64,000 bases of DNA, taken from Devosia sp. Lineage in GTDB: Bacteria; Pseudomonadota; Alphaproteobacteria; Rhizobiales; Devosiaceae. Below the pieces are notes generated by a model. The model saw only the letters and a program-made list of their open reading frames with translations. It was not told the DNA's origin and searched no databases. Position numbers and translations under genes: made by a program. Within the stretch, counting starts at the first letter, position 1. Every line of letters begins with the position of its first letter. The stretch is taken from the NCBI GenBank assembly GCA_015234425.1, contig JADGNE010000006.1:1-64000 (forward strand), given 5' to 3'. Below, in pieces: positions 8,175 to 16,451 of this stretch.

Positions 8175-8246
8175 ATGGGAAAGATCTCTGCAATAGCGCG
8201 TCCCGCAACTCTCGGCCCGCGGGACGCGCCTCAATTAGCGCCTCTT

Positions 8247-8564
8247 TCAGGTCTTGGCCATGGCCGACTTGATGGCGCCGACGATGGCCGTCAGCAACCC
8301 GCCGCCGATCAGGCCCGTAGCGCCCTGTCCGGCCAGAGCGCCCAGATCAAGACCGCTGGCGGCCCCCTCGACCGCGCCAGAGGTCACCAGACCATTCAGA
8401 CCTGGAATAATGCCGGCCAGCCAGGTTCCGGCGAGCCCGCCGATAATCCCCACGATCGTATTGCCAGCTGTGCCCAGCTGAATGGACTTGGCCAGTTGAC
8501 CAACCACATTGCCGCCGGCGCCGCCGGCAATCAGCTGAACCAATAAGGGTATGATAATGTCCAT
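8247..8564 (-). CDS. Small Gly/Ala-rich membrane-associated protein, function unknown
   Basis: The 105-residue product is almost entirely hydrophobic, with Gly-rich segments (IAGGAGGNVVGQL, IVGIIGGLAGTWLAGIIPG, GATGLIGGGLLTAIVG) resembling glycine-zipper helices. A strong GGAGGAGGGG Shine-Dalgarno precedes the ATG, which supports translation. Such proteins are common in Hyphomicrobiales but without a known role. It lies 73 bases ahead of the DMT transporter gene on the same strand and may share its transcript. I cannot tell whether it sits in the inner membrane or forms an assembly. Confidence 0.68.
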   Translation of the reverse strand: MDIIIPLLVQLIAGGAGGNVVGQLAKSIQLGTAGNTIVGIIGGLAGTWLAGIIPGLNGLVTSGAVEGAASGLDLGALAGQGATGLIGGGLLTAIVGAIKSAMAKT

Positions 8565-8728
8565 TTAGTCCCCCTCCTCCGAAGGTGAGCGCGACCCCTC
8601 GTCTCGCCCTGCATCGACGCTACTCCCGTTCACGCGCCTCTGAAAGCCCCATCATGCTGCCGCCCGGTGTCAGCAGCGGCACGCCTTTAACGCAACGCCC
8701 CGATTGAAGAAACGGCCCGAACCGTCTT

Positions 8729-9523
8729 ATGGTCCGCGCAATGTCACACCCGCACTCCGCTTCGATTCACGCACCAGTCGCGCTCGTTACCGGCGCCAGC
8801 GACCGCATTGGCGCCGCCATCGCGCGCGCCCTGGCGCTATCCGGACATGCGGTCATCATTCATTATCGCTCGGGCACCGATGGCGCCCGATGCCTGAGGG
8901 ACGAGATCTGCGCAGCCGGCGGGCGGGCCGAAATCCTCAAGGCCGACCTTCGCGATCGCGCCGACCGTGCTGGCGTCATCGCCAGGGCCGCCGATCTCTT
9001 CGGCCCTCTCACCACCCTCATCAACAATGCTTCGGTCTTTGACCCTGACTGCGCCCGCGACATCCACGAAGATGTGTGGGACCAGCATTTTGCGATCCAC
9101 GCCGAAGCCCCCATATTCCTGGCACGTGACTTCGCCAACCAACTGCCTGAGGGCGCCGAGGGAAATATCGTCAACATGATCGACGAGCGGGTGCTTCATC
9201 TCAGCCCGGCCTATTTCAGCTACACCCTGTCCAAGTCGGTGCTTTGGACGGCAACGCAGACCCTTGCCCAGTCGCTGGCCCCCGCCATCCGCGTCAACGC
9301 CATTGGTCCCGGCCCCGTCCTGCCCCATTCGCGCCAGACCCAGGCCGAGTTCGAGCAGGGCGTAAAAGCCCTGCCGCTGCAGCGCCACGCCGATCCCGAA
9401 GCCATTGCTCAGGGCGTCCTCGCCATCCTCTCCATGCCGGCCTTCACCGGCCAGATGCTCGCCCTCGATGGCGGCAAGCATCTCGAATATCCCGCAAAGC
9501 GCGGGCCCACGCCGCGACAATGA
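8729..9523 (+). CDS. SDR oxidoreductase of the pteridine-reductase (FolM/PTR1) type
   Basis: This 264-residue short-chain dehydrogenase has an NADPH-binding TGASDRIG loop (21-28), NNAS (99-102) and a YxxxK pair (Y165, K169). The usual catalytic Ser is replaced by Asp152, exactly 13 residues before the Tyr. An Asp at this place, with NNAS and a TGAxxRxG loop, is characteristic of pteridine reductase PTR1 and FolM rather than ordinary SDRs. Reduction of dihydropterin/dihydrofolate, or dihydromonapterin, is therefore the best guess. Its stop overlaps the uvrC start (ATGA), indicating translational coupling. The start could also be the ATG four codons further in. Confidence 0.88.
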   Translation: MVRAMSHPHSASIHAPVALVTGASDRIGAAIARALALSGHAVIIHYRSGTDGARCLRDEICAAGGRAEILKADLRDRADRAGVIARAADLFGPLTTLINNASVFDPDCARDIHEDVWDQHFAIHAEAPIFLARDFANQLPEGAEGNIVNMIDERVLHLSPAYFSYTLSKSVLWTATQTLAQSLAPAIRVNAIGPGPVLPHSRQTQAEFEQGVKALPLQRHADPEAIAQGVLAILSMPAFTGQMLALDGGKHLEYPAKRGPTPRQ

Positions 9524-11400
9524 CCGACACCCCAACCCCGCCCCGTTCCGGCCCGGATATCATCCGGGCTTTCGTCCGTACCCTTCCCGCAGCGCCGGGC
9601 GTCTACCGCATGCTCGATGCGGAGGGCGAGGTCATGTATGTGGGCAAGGCCCGCAATCTCAAGGCGCGCGTCACCAATTACACCCGCCCCGAGGGCCTGC
9701 CCCTGCGCATCCAGCGCATGATCGCCGCCACGGTGAGCATGGAGTTCGTGCGCACCGAAACCGAGTCCGAAGCGCTGCTGCTCGAGGCCAATCTGGTCAA
9801 GCGCCTGAAGCCCCGCTTCAACGTGCTGCTGCGCGACGACAAGAGCTTCCCCTATATCCTCATCGCCACCGATCACGAGGCCCCCGAGCTCACCAAGCAT
9901 CGCGGCTCCCGCAGGCGGCCCGGCCATTATTTCGGCCCCTTCGCCTCGGCCACCGCCGTCGGCCGCACCATTGCCAGCCTCCAGAAGGCCTTCCTCCTTC
10001 GCAATTGCTCGGACAGTTTTTACGCCGGCCGCACCCGCCCGTGCCTGCAGTACCAGATCAAGCGCTGCGCCGGTCCCTGCACCCGCGAGATTAGCCTCGA
10101 AGCCTATGGCGGCCTCGTTGAGGATGCCCGTCAGTTCCTCTCCGGCAAGTCCCGCAGCGTCCAGGAGCACCTCCAGGCCGACATGAGCAAGGCCGCCGAG
10201 GACCTCGATTTCGAACGCGCCGCCCTCCTGCGCGACCGCCTCTCCGCCCTCGCCCTGATCCAGAGCCAGGGCGACGCCACCGCCCGCTCCGTCGAGGAAG
10301 CCGACGTTTTCGCCATTCATCACGAAGGCGGCCAATTCTGCGTGCAGGTCTTCTTCTTCCGCGCCTATCAGAACTGGGGCAATTACCCCTATCGCCCCCG
10401 CGCCGATGCAAGCCTTACCGATGCCGAGGTGCTCGAAGCCTTCATCGCCCAGTTCTATGAAAACCGCACGCCTGCCAAGCTGGTTCTCATCAGCCATGAG
10501 CTGTCCGAACCAGCCCTCATGGAGGAGGCGCTGTCCTCTCGCGCCGGACGCCGGGTCTATATCGAGCAGCCCAAGCGCGGCGAGAAGCGCGACCTCGTCA
10601 ACCACGCCCTCAACAATGCGCGCGAGGCGCTGAGCCGCCAGCTGGCCGAAGGCGCCTCACACCGCGCCCTGCTCGAAGGCGTCGCCGAGACATTCGCGCT
10701 GGAAAACGTGCCGCGCCGCATCGAGATCTACGACAACTCCCACATCTCCGGCACCAATATGGTCGGCGCCATGGTGGTAGCGGGCGAAGAGGGCTTTTCC
10801 AAAAAGCACTACCGCACCTTCAACATCAAATCCGACATTTCCGCCGGCGACGATTTCGGCATGATGCGCGAAGTGCTGACCCGCCGTTTCGCCCGCCTCG
10901 CTGCCGAGAGCGACACCGACGCCGAGGATGAAAACACCGGCATGCCCGATTGGCCCGACCTCGTCTTCATCGACGGCGGTGCCGGGCAGATGAGCGCCGT
11001 GCGCGAAGTGATCGCCACTCTCAACCTCCCCAAGGAGGTGATCTTCATTGGCATCGCCAAGGGCGAAGACCGCGACGCCGGCCGCGAAAAATTCTTCATG
11101 GAAGGCCGCGATGCCTTCATGCTGCCCCACCGCGACCCGGTCCTCTACTACGTCCAGCGCCTGCGCGACGAAGCCCACCGCTTCGCCATCGGCACGCACC
11201 GCGCCAAGCGCAAGAAGGATACGATCAAGAACCCGCTCGACGAAATCGAAGGCATTGGCCCCACGCGGAAACGCTCGCTGCTCAACCATTTCGGTTCCGC
11301 CAAGGCCGTCTCCCGCGCCTCCCTCGCCGATCTTCAGGCCGTGCCCTCCATCTCGAGCGCCATGGCCCAGCTGATCTACGACCATTTCAACCGCACCTGA
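9520..11400 (+). CDS. uvrC: UvrABC excinuclease subunit C
   Basis: UvrC makes both incisions around a lesion held by UvrB. The 626-residue protein contains an N-terminal GIY-YIG nuclease (PGVYRML, then [12 protein letters not shown], about 26-52). A cysteine cluster region ([19 protein letters not shown]), a UVR domain (about 210-240), the RNase H-like second nuclease ([29 protein letters not shown]) and a C-terminal helix-hairpin-helix ([18 protein letters not shown]) follow. The start is the ATG that overlaps the upstream SDR stop. In related genomes uvrC and pgsA-moaD-moaE lie close together; here a stress-protein gene and the aroG gene sit between them. Confidence 0.98.
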   Translation: MTDTPTPPRSGPDIIRAFVRTLPAAPGVYRMLDAEGEVMYVGKARNLKARVTNYTRPEGLPLRIQRMIAATVSMEFVRTETESEALLLEANLVKRLKPRFNVLLRDDKSFPYILIATDHEAPELTKHRGSRRRPGHYFGPFASATAVGRTIASLQKAFLLRNCSDSFYAGRTRPCLQYQIKRCAGPCTREISLEAYGGLVEDARQFLSGKSRSVQEHLQADMSKAAEDLDFERAALLRDRLSALALIQSQGDATARSVEEADVFAIHHEGGQFCVQVFFFRAYQNWGNYPYRPRADASLTDAEVLEAFIAQFYENRTPAKLVLISHELSEPALMEEALSSRAGRRVYIEQPKRGEKRDLVNHALNNAREALSRQLAEGASHRALLEGVAETFALENVPRRIEIYDNSHISGTNMVGAMVVAGEEGFSKKHYRTFNIKSDISAGDDFGMMREVLTRRFARLAAESDTDAEDENTGMPDWPDLVFIDGGAGQMSAVREVIATLNLPKEVIFIGIAKGEDRDAGREKFFMEGRDAFMLPHRDPVLYYVQRLRDEAHRFAIGTHRAKRKKDTIKNPLDEIEGIGPTRKRSLLNHFGSAKAVSRASLADLQAVPSISSAMAQLIYDHFNRT

Positions 11401-11496
11401 GGCGCGCAGTCACAAGCCTGGCCGAAGCGTGATCGCGGTCAGGCAACTTCTGTCTTGGCTGAACGTTTGGTTCCCGACCTTATCAGGAGCCTCACT

Positions 11497-12000
11497 ATGG
11501 CCGTAGACAACAACACCACACTGCCGAGCGACGAAGCCATCGACCGCATCTGGGAACTGGCCGACGACATCGACTTCTGCATGTTCACGACCTGGAACGG
11601 CGAGCAGCAGGCCAGCCGTCCGATGTCTGCCCGCGTAGAGCGCGATGAAAACGCGATCTACTTCCTCACCAGCGCCGATACCGGCAAGGTCGATGAACTC
11701 GCCAAGTTCCCCAACGTGTCGCTGGGCTTCGCCGACAACGCCAACCACAGCTATGTCGTGATTGCGGGCAAGGCGGTCGTCACCAATGACCGTGCGAAGA
11801 TCAAGGATCTCTGGAATGCCTTCGACAAGGCGTTCTGGGATGATGAGAACGATCCCCAGATCCGCCTGATCACGGTAACGCCCGAAGATGCCGAGCTCTG
11901 GGATGGCCCGAATGGCCTCATCGCCGGCGCCAAGATGCTGTTTGCCGTCGCTACGGGGGCAAAGCCCGACATGGGCGACAACTCCAAGGTTTCGCTCTAG
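11497..12000 (+). CDS. Pyridoxamine 5'-phosphate oxidase family (general stress protein 26-like)
   Basis: The 167-residue protein has the split-barrel flavin-binding fold of the PPOX/general-stress-26 group. FCMFTTWNGEQQASRPMSARV is followed by AIYFLTSADTGKVDEL and VSLGFADNANHSYVVIAGKA. Members bind FMN or FAD and are tied to stress, but their substrates are largely unknown. I use the ATG at 11497 because AGGAG lies seven bases upstream; the in-frame ATG at 11455 has no such site. It stands alone between uvrC and the aroG leader and ends at a strong hairpin. Confidence 0.9.
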   Translation: MAVDNNTTLPSDEAIDRIWELADDIDFCMFTTWNGEQQASRPMSARVERDENAIYFLTSADTGKVDELAKFPNVSLGFADNANHSYVVIAGKAVVTNDRAKIKDLWNAFDKAFWDDENDPQIRLITVTPEDAELWDGPNGLIAGAKMLFAVATGAKPDMGDNSKVSL

Positions 12001-12010
12001 GGCGCAAGCA

Positions 12011-12030
12011 TGGCCCGCTTCGGCGGGCCA
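12011..12030 (+). terminator. Hairpin after the PPOX-family gene
   Basis: TGGCCCGC and GCGGGCCA form a perfect eight-pair stem with a TTCG tetraloop ten bases after the stop codon. No T-run follows, so termination would be weak or protein-aided. It separates the upstream gene from the aroG promoter. Confidence 0.5.
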
Positions 12031-12050
12031 TACCCTACGAAAGTCGGGAC

Positions 12051-12079
12051 TCGACAAGTCGCAGACTCGGCGCTAGCTT
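12051..12079 (+). promoter_or_regulatory. Candidate promoter of the aroG leader
   Basis: TCGACA (12051-12056) and TAGCTT (12074-12079) are spaced by 17 bases and resemble a -35/-10 pair. Transcription would begin at about 12086, next to the leader peptide ATG at 12087. That would make the leader mRNA nearly leaderless, which fits the absence of a Shine-Dalgarno sequence. The call is by eye only. Confidence 0.4.
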
Positions 12080-12086
12080 CCTCGCC

Positions 12087-12161
12087 ATGATCAACGCAGC
12101 CACCTTTTACTGGTATTTTAGCTATCCGCTCCCGGCGGAGGCTAATGCGCGCGCGTCCTGA
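12087..12161 (+). CDS. Aromatic-amino-acid leader peptide for the DAHP synthase gene
   Basis: The 24-codon frame reads MINAAT-FYWYFSY-PLPAEANARAS and stops at TGA. Six of seven consecutive codons (12105-12125) are Phe, Tyr or Trp, far above chance. Such a run before a biosynthetic gene is the signature of ribosome-mediated attenuation. No ribosome binding site is visible, and the candidate promoter places the transcript start next to the ATG. The leader peptide of Sinorhizobium meliloti trp is likewise translated from a leaderless start. Starvation for any aromatic amino acid should stall a ribosome in this run. Confidence 0.85.
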   Translation: MINAATFYWYFSYPLPAEANARAS

Positions 12162-12222
12162 TCCCGACAAAGATTAGACCCAAATCGCAAGCCAGCCGCC
12201 CGACTTTCGAGGCGGCTTTTTT
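12132..12222 (+). promoter_or_regulatory. Attenuator of aroG: antiterminator segment and Rho-independent terminator
   Basis: The terminator is AGCCGCC (12194-12200) with GGCGGCT (12211-12217), followed by six Ts ending at 12222. CCGGCGG at 12133-12139, within the Pro-Ala-Glu codons of the leader peptide, contains GGCGG and can pair with CCGCC of the terminator 5' arm. A ribosome stalled on the aromatic codons (12105-12125) leaves that segment free to form the antiterminator. A ribosome that reaches the TGA covers it, and the terminator forms. The model comes from visible complementarity only; folding energies were not computed. Confidence 0.75.
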
Positions 12223-12260
12223 CTTGGCCGCCTCCTGAATAACCCAGGAAGCCAACGAAA

Positions 12261-13334
12261 ATGCTCAAGTCCACCGACGATCTCCGCATCACCGAAATCA
12301 AGACCCTCGCCACGCCTATCGAGGTGATGCGCCAGCATCCGCGCACAGACGCGGCTACCCGCACCGTGCTCTCCGCGCGCCACGACTTCCACAATATCTT
12401 GACCGGCCAGGATGATCGCCTGGCCGTTATTGTTGGTCCCTGCTCCATCCACGATCCGGCCGCTGCCATGGACTATGCCAAGCGCCTCGCCCCGCTGCGC
12501 GAGCGTCTCGGTGACCGCCTCGAAATCATCATGCGCGTCTACTTCGAGAAGCCGCGCACCACGGTTGGCTGGAAGGGCCTGATCAACGACCCCGAGCTCG
12601 ACGGCAGCTTCAATATCGACCAGGGCCTGCACACCGCCCGGTCGCTCCTGCTCGACATCGCCAATCTCGGCCTGCCGGCCGCCTGCGAATTCCTCGACAT
12701 GACGACGCCGCAGTACATTGCCGACCTCGTCTCCTGGGCCGCCATCGGCGCACGCACCACCGAGAGCCAGATTCACCGCGAGCTCTCGTCCGGTCTCTCC
12801 TGCCCGGTCGGCTTCAAGAACGGCACCGATGGCAACGTCAAGATCGCGCTCGACGCCGTGCTCTCGGCCTCCCAGCCGCACCACTTCCTCGCCGTCACCA
12901 AGGACGGTCGCTCGGCCATCGCCTCGACGACGGGCAATGAGGACTGCCACATCATCCTGCGCGGCGGCAAAACCACCAATTACGATGCCCAGAGCGTTGA
13001 AGACGCCGCTAATGCCGCCGCCAAGGCCGGGCTCACCCCCGCCATCATGATCGACGCCAGCCATGCCAACTCCTCCAAGAAGCCGGAAAACCAGCCGCTG
13101 GTTCTGGCCGAGATCGGCACTCAGGTCGCCAATGGCGACAAGCGCATCATCGGCGTGATGGTCGAATCCAACATCGTCGCCGGCCGCCAGGACCTCGTTC
13201 CCGGCCAGGATCTGGTCTACGGCCAGTCCATCACCGACGGCTGCATCGATTGGGACACCACCGTCGCCGCCCTTGAAGCCCTCGCCGAATCCGTCACCAA
13301 GCGCCGCGCCGCCACCAACCAGGCCGTCGCATAA
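12261..13334 (+). CDS. aroG: 3-deoxy-7-phosphoheptulonate (DAHP) synthase, class I
   Basis: The enzyme condenses phosphoenolpyruvate and erythrose 4-phosphate, the first step of the shikimate pathway. The 357-residue protein is of the E. coli AroF/G/H type, with metal-ligand Cys61 in GPCSIHDP, the KPRTTVGWKG PEP-binding motif, GFKNGTDG, and IMIDASHANSSKK with the metal-binding His. In many alphaproteobacteria DAHP synthase is class II, so a class I enzyme under an aromatic attenuator is notable. Feedback sensitivity to a single aromatic amino acid cannot be read off safely. The gene is directly downstream of the leader terminator. Confidence 0.96.
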   Translation: MLKSTDDLRITEIKTLATPIEVMRQHPRTDAATRTVLSARHDFHNILTGQDDRLAVIVGPCSIHDPAAAMDYAKRLAPLRERLGDRLEIIMRVYFEKPRTTVGWKGLINDPELDGSFNIDQGLHTARSLLLDIANLGLPAACEFLDMTTPQYIADLVSWAAIGARTTESQIHRELSSGLSCPVGFKNGTDGNVKIALDAVLSASQPHHFLAVTKDGRSAIASTTGNEDCHIILRGGKTTNYDAQSVEDAANAAAKAGLTPAIMIDASHANSSKKPENQPLVLAEIGTQVANGDKRIIGVMVESNIVAGRQDLVPGQDLVYGQSITDGCIDWDTTVAALEALAESVTKRRAATNQAVA

Positions 13335-13354
13335 CGTTCCCCATCCACGATCCC

Positions 13355-13378
13355 ACCTCCCCCTCCGAAGGGGGAGGT
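13355..13378. repeat. Dispersed CCTCCCCCT/AGGGGGAGG palindrome, copy 1
   Basis: ACCTCCCCCT and AGGGGGAGGT pair perfectly over ten bases with a CCGA loop, 20 bases after aroG. The same core palindrome recurs at 14780, 39519 and 56875, always between genes. It may also terminate aroG transcription. Confidence 0.6.
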
Positions 13379-13484
13379 AGCGTCGCTAGGCCTGAAGGGC
13401 CGTAGCAAAGCTAGGAGGGGGTGATCCTACCCATCCCCACCAATCTGCCTTGACCCCTCGCCGCCATTCCTGTTCTCTCCGGCC

Positions 13485-14051
13485 ATGGCTAGAAATCCAC
13501 TTACCCTCGTCCCCAACATCATCACCATCGCGCGCATTCTCGCGATCATCCCCATCACCTATCTGGTGATGCACGGCGATATCATCCTGCGCGTCGTGGC
13601 CCTGGTGCTTTACGTTCTCGCCGCCGCCAGCGACTGGCTCGACGGCTATCTCGCCCGCGCCTGGAACCAGTATTCCGATCTCGGCCGCATGCTCGATCCC
13701 ATCGCCGACAAGCTTCTGGTCGGCATTCTCATCGCCGCCCTCGCCTGGGACGGTAGCTTTTCGGGCTGGGACATGATCCCCGCCGTCGCCATCCTCTTCC
13801 GCGAATTCTTCATTCCGGGCCTGCGCGAATTCCTCGGCAACAAGACCGTGGTCCTGCCGGTGAGCAAGCTGGCCAAATGGAAGACCACGATCCAGCTCGT
13901 TGCCCTCGCCGCGGTTCTCGCCGAACGCATCATTCCCGGCCTTGGCCTTGTCTCCGACGTCCTGCTCTGGGCCGCCGGCGCACTGACGCTCTGGACCGGC
14001 TGGCAATATCTGCGCGCCTCCTGGCCGCATCTGTCCGGCATCGGCAAATGA
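13485..14051 (+). CDS. pgsA: CDP-diacylglycerol-glycerol-3-phosphate 3-phosphatidyltransferase
   Basis: PgsA makes phosphatidylglycerol phosphate, the committed step to phosphatidylglycerol and cardiolipin, in the inner membrane. The 188-residue protein carries the complete CDP-alcohol phosphotransferase motif: Asp50, Asp53-Gly54, Ala57-Arg58, Gly67, Asp71 and Asp75 with the exact family spacing. The surrounding helices give about five membrane spans. The stop overlaps the moaD start in ATGA, so the three genes pgsA-moaD-moaE form one unit. This gene order is typical of Hyphomicrobiales. Confidence 0.97.
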   Translation: MARNPLTLVPNIITIARILAIIPITYLVMHGDIILRVVALVLYVLAAASDWLDGYLARAWNQYSDLGRMLDPIADKLLVGILIAALAWDGSFSGWDMIPAVAILFREFFIPGLREFLGNKTVVLPVSKLAKWKTTIQLVALAAVLAERIIPGLGLVSDVLLWAAGALTLWTGWQYLRASWPHLSGIGK

Positions 14052-14299
14052 AAATCCTCTACTTCGCCTGGCTGCGCGAGCGCCTCAACCGCGCCAGCGA
14101 TGAGGTCAGCCCGCCCGCCGATGTCGAAACCCTCGCGGACCTCGTCACCTGGCTGCGCGCCAATGACGAGGGGCTTGACCTTGCCATGGCCAATCCAGCC
14201 CAGTTCAAGCTCTCGAAAAACGCCCGCATCGTGCCCTGGGACACGCCCCTGGCCGGCGCCGAAACCATCGCCATTCTGCCGCCCATGACGGGTGGTTGA
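14048..14299 (+). CDS. moaD: Molybdopterin synthase sulfur-carrier subunit
   Basis: MoaD is the ubiquitin-like small subunit of molybdopterin synthase; its C-terminal thiocarboxylate delivers sulfur to precursor Z. The 83-residue protein has the beta-grasp outline and ends with the required Gly-Gly (IAILPPMTGG). The start is the ATG that overlaps the pgsA stop. moaE follows with essentially no gap, so the two subunits are made together. Confidence 0.95.
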   Translation: MKILYFAWLRERLNRASDEVSPPADVETLADLVTWLRANDEGLDLAMANPAQFKLSKNARIVPWDTPLAGAETIAILPPMTGG

Positions 14300-14300
14300 G

Positions 14301-14753
14301 ATGATCCGCGTTACCAGCGCACCCTTTGATCCCGGCGCCGAACTCACCGCATTTCAGGCCGGCCATCCCGATGCGGGAGCCGCGGTCACCTTCACCGGCC
14401 TTGTCCGTTCCCTGCCCGAGCGCCCGATCACCGCGCTCATTCTGGAATGCTATCCCGAGCTGGCCGAGAACGAGATATCAGCCATCCGCGACGCCGCCAT
14501 CGCCCGCTTCGCGCTCACCGACGCGGCCATCATCCATCGCCACGGGCGCCTTGTGCCCGGCGAGCCGATCATGCAGGTGATGACCCTCGCCCCCCATCGC
14601 CAGGCGGCCTTCGACGGCGCTCAGTTCCTGATGGACTACCTCAAGACCGACGCACCCTTCTGGAAACAGGAAGAAACAGCCTCCGGCACAAGCTGGGTCG
14701 AAGCCAAGCCCGCCGACGACGCCGCCCGCGATCGGTGGGTCGACGAGGGCTAG
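14301..14753 (+). CDS. moaE: Molybdopterin synthase catalytic subunit
   Basis: MoaE is the large subunit of molybdopterin synthase, active as a heterotetramer with MoaD. The 150-residue protein shows the family landmarks GAAVTFTGLVR, ILECYPELAENEI, HRHGRLVPGEPIMQV and the catalytic KTDAPFWKQE with conserved lysines. I take the ATG at 14301, one base after the moaD stop; a GTG at 14292 in the same frame would overlap moaD. It is the last gene of the pgsA-moaD-moaE unit. Confidence 0.95.
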   Translation: MIRVTSAPFDPGAELTAFQAGHPDAGAAVTFTGLVRSLPERPITALILECYPELAENEISAIRDAAIARFALTDAAIIHRHGRLVPGEPIMQVMTLAPHRQAAFDGAQFLMDYLKTDAPFWKQEETASGTSWVEAKPADDAARDRWVDEG

Positions 14754-14779
14754 ATTTCCCGTTACCCACCGGCCGATCC

Positions 14780-14800
14780 CTCCCCCTTTTTCTGGGGGAG
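14780..14800. repeat. Dispersed CTCCCCC/GGGGGAG palindrome, copy 2
   Basis: CTCCCCC and GGGGGAG pair over seven bases around a T-rich loop, followed by GCCAGGTGGGG. The copy at 56875 is followed by the near-identical GCCGGGTGGGG, so the shared unit is longer than the stem. Confidence 0.5.
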
Positions 14801-14830
14801 GCCAGGTGGGGTTCTCCTCGCTAAAAACAC

Positions 14831-14856
14831 AAAAAAGCCGGGCATCTCTGCCCGGC
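14831..14856 (-). terminator. Rho-independent terminator of ilvE
   Basis: On the minus strand GCCGGGCA and TGCCCGGC form a perfect eight-pair stem with a four-base loop. Six Ts follow directly. It lies about 30 bases after the ilvE stop. Confidence 0.9.
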
Positions 14857-14886
14857 CTTCAAATTCTGTGTCTGAAAAACCCAGCC

Positions 14887-15777
14887 TTACTCGGCAGCGG
14901 CCTTCTTCGGCGTCACGGCAGCCGTATAGGCGTCGATCAGCGTGCGGCAGCCTTCACCCGGGGTGAAGCTGTAGTCGCCGATCAGCGACACCGGGGTCAC
15001 TTCCGCGGCCGTACCGGTCAGGAAGCACTCGTCAAAAGTGCTGAGCTCTTCCGGCTTGATGTAGCGTTCGGTAACGGTGAAACCGTTTTCCTTGGCCAGC
15101 TGGATCAGCGTCTGACGGGTGATCCCGTTGAGGATGCAATCCGGGGTCGGCGTGGTGATTTCCTTGCCCTTGATGAAGAACACGTTCGCGCCAGTGGCTT
15201 CAGCCACATAGCCGCGATAGTCCAGCATCAGCGCGTCGGCATAGCCATTGGCCATGGCCGCGTCCTTCGACAGGGTGCAGATCATGTAAAGACCAGCAGC
15301 TTTGGCCGAGGACGGGATCGTCTCCGGGCTCGGGCGCTTCCACTTGCTCCACTCGAGGCGGATGCCCTTGAGCTTCTCCTCGGTGGAGAAATAGCTCGGC
15401 CAGACCCATGCGGCGATCGCCACATGCACCTTGTTGTTGCGCGCAGGAACCGAGAGTTCCTCCGAACCGCGCCAGGCCACCGGACGCAGGTAAGCGTCGA
15501 CGAGGCCGTTCTTTTCGAGCACGAGGCGCTTGGCGGCTTCGATTTCTTCAACGGTGTAGGGGAAAGGCATGTCCAGCGTCGCCGCCGAACGAATCAGGCG
15601 CTCGGTGTGCTCGCGCGACTTGAAGATCTCGCCACCATAGGCGCGTTCGCCTTCGAATACCGAGCTGGCGTAGTGAAGCCCGTGCGTCAGCACGTGAATC
15701 TTCGCGTCCTTCCACGGTTTGAGTTCGCCATCGAACCAGATCCAGCCATCACGCTGGTCCATGGGCAGGCCTGCCAT
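14887..15777 (-). CDS. ilvE: Branched-chain amino acid aminotransferase
   Basis: IlvE transfers the amino group between glutamate and the 2-oxo acids of Leu, Ile and Val. The 296-residue fold-type-IV PLP enzyme has the cofactor lysine at about 159 (SSAKAAGLYM). THGLHYASSVFEGERAY near the N-terminus and the phosphate-binding GITRQTLIQLAKE and GTAAEVTPV segments are also present. I start at the inner ATG because GGAG precedes it by seven bases; an ATG five codons upstream (15792) is possible. It is divergent from the PetP-like regulator and ends at a strong terminator. Confidence 0.96.
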   Translation of the reverse strand: MAGLPMDQRDGWIWFDGELKPWKDAKIHVLTHGLHYASSVFEGERAYGGEIFKSREHTERLIRSAATLDMPFPYTVEEIEAAKRLVLEKNGLVDAYLRPVAWRGSEELSVPARNNKVHVAIAAWVWPSYFSTEEKLKGIRLEWSKWKRPSPETIPSSAKAAGLYMICTLSKDAAMANGYADALMLDYRGYVAEATGANVFFIKGKEITTPTPDCILNGITRQTLIQLAKENGFTVTERYIKPEELSTFDECFLTGTAAEVTPVSLIGDYSFTPGEGCRTLIDAYTAAVTPKKAAAE

Positions 15778-15912
15778 AGTCCTCTCCAACATACTTAAAT
15801 TGTGCTGCCGTTGTCGAAACGGTCATTCCGTCAAATATGCCTCATGGCCCATGGCCTTGGCAAACCTGAATGTCTTTGGGATAAGACGGAACGGCGGTTT
15901 GATGGAGTGAAA

Positions 15913-16431
15913 ATGGCAGAGAGCCTAAAAAATGTCAACAAGGCTGACATAAATTCTGCCCTTTCCGGAGACGAAGACCTGCCCCTCGACATCATGGGTC
16001 TGTTTTTCTTTGCCTATCGGGACTTTACCGGGGATGCCGACGCGTTGCTCGAGCGCCAGGGATTTGGCCGCGCGCATCACCGCGTGCTTTATTTTGTCAA
16101 TCTGCGCCCCGGCATGCCAGTGGCAGACATTCTCGATGTCCTAAAAATCACCAAGCAGAGTCTCGCCCGCGTGCTGCGCCAACTGATCGACAATGGCTAT
16201 ATCGAGCAGAAGACCGGCCTGTCCGATCGCCGCCAGCGCCTGCTCTATGCCACAGACAAGGGTCGCGCCTTCTTTGCCGCGCTGTCAGCTACGCAGGCCA
16301 GCCGCATCAAGGCATCGATCGCCGCTCTCCCGCCCGAGAGCGCCAATGTGCTGCGCAGGTTCTTTGTCGGCATGGTCGACCCAGCCGATCACCCCGTGCT
16401 CGACCGGCTTAACCTCACCGTCAATCTCTAG
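15913..16431 (+). CDS. petP: MarR family regulator, PetP-like
   Basis: This 172-residue winged-helix regulator has a clear MarR core: VADILDVLKITKQSLARVLRQLID is the recognition region, and EQKTGLSDRRQRLLYATDKG is the wing. Divergence from ilvE is the usual position of PetP in Hyphomicrobiales and Rhodobacterales, where the response regulator PetR normally follows. Here proC lies next on the opposite strand and no petR is present. PetP/PetR were described in Rhodobacter capsulatus as needed for bc1 expression; the petABC operon is 31 kb away in this window. The ATG at 15913 follows GGAG at good spacing; the in-frame upstream extension lacks support. Confidence 0.82.
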   Translation: MAESLKNVNKADINSALSGDEDLPLDIMGLFFFAYRDFTGDADALLERQGFGRAHHRVLYFVNLRPGMPVADILDVLKITKQSLARVLRQLIDNGYIEQKTGLSDRRQRLLYATDKGRAFFAALSATQASRIKASIAALPPESANVLRRFFVGMVDPADHPVLDRLNLTVNL

Positions 16432-16451
16432 GTAAACGCGCCGGCAGGGCC

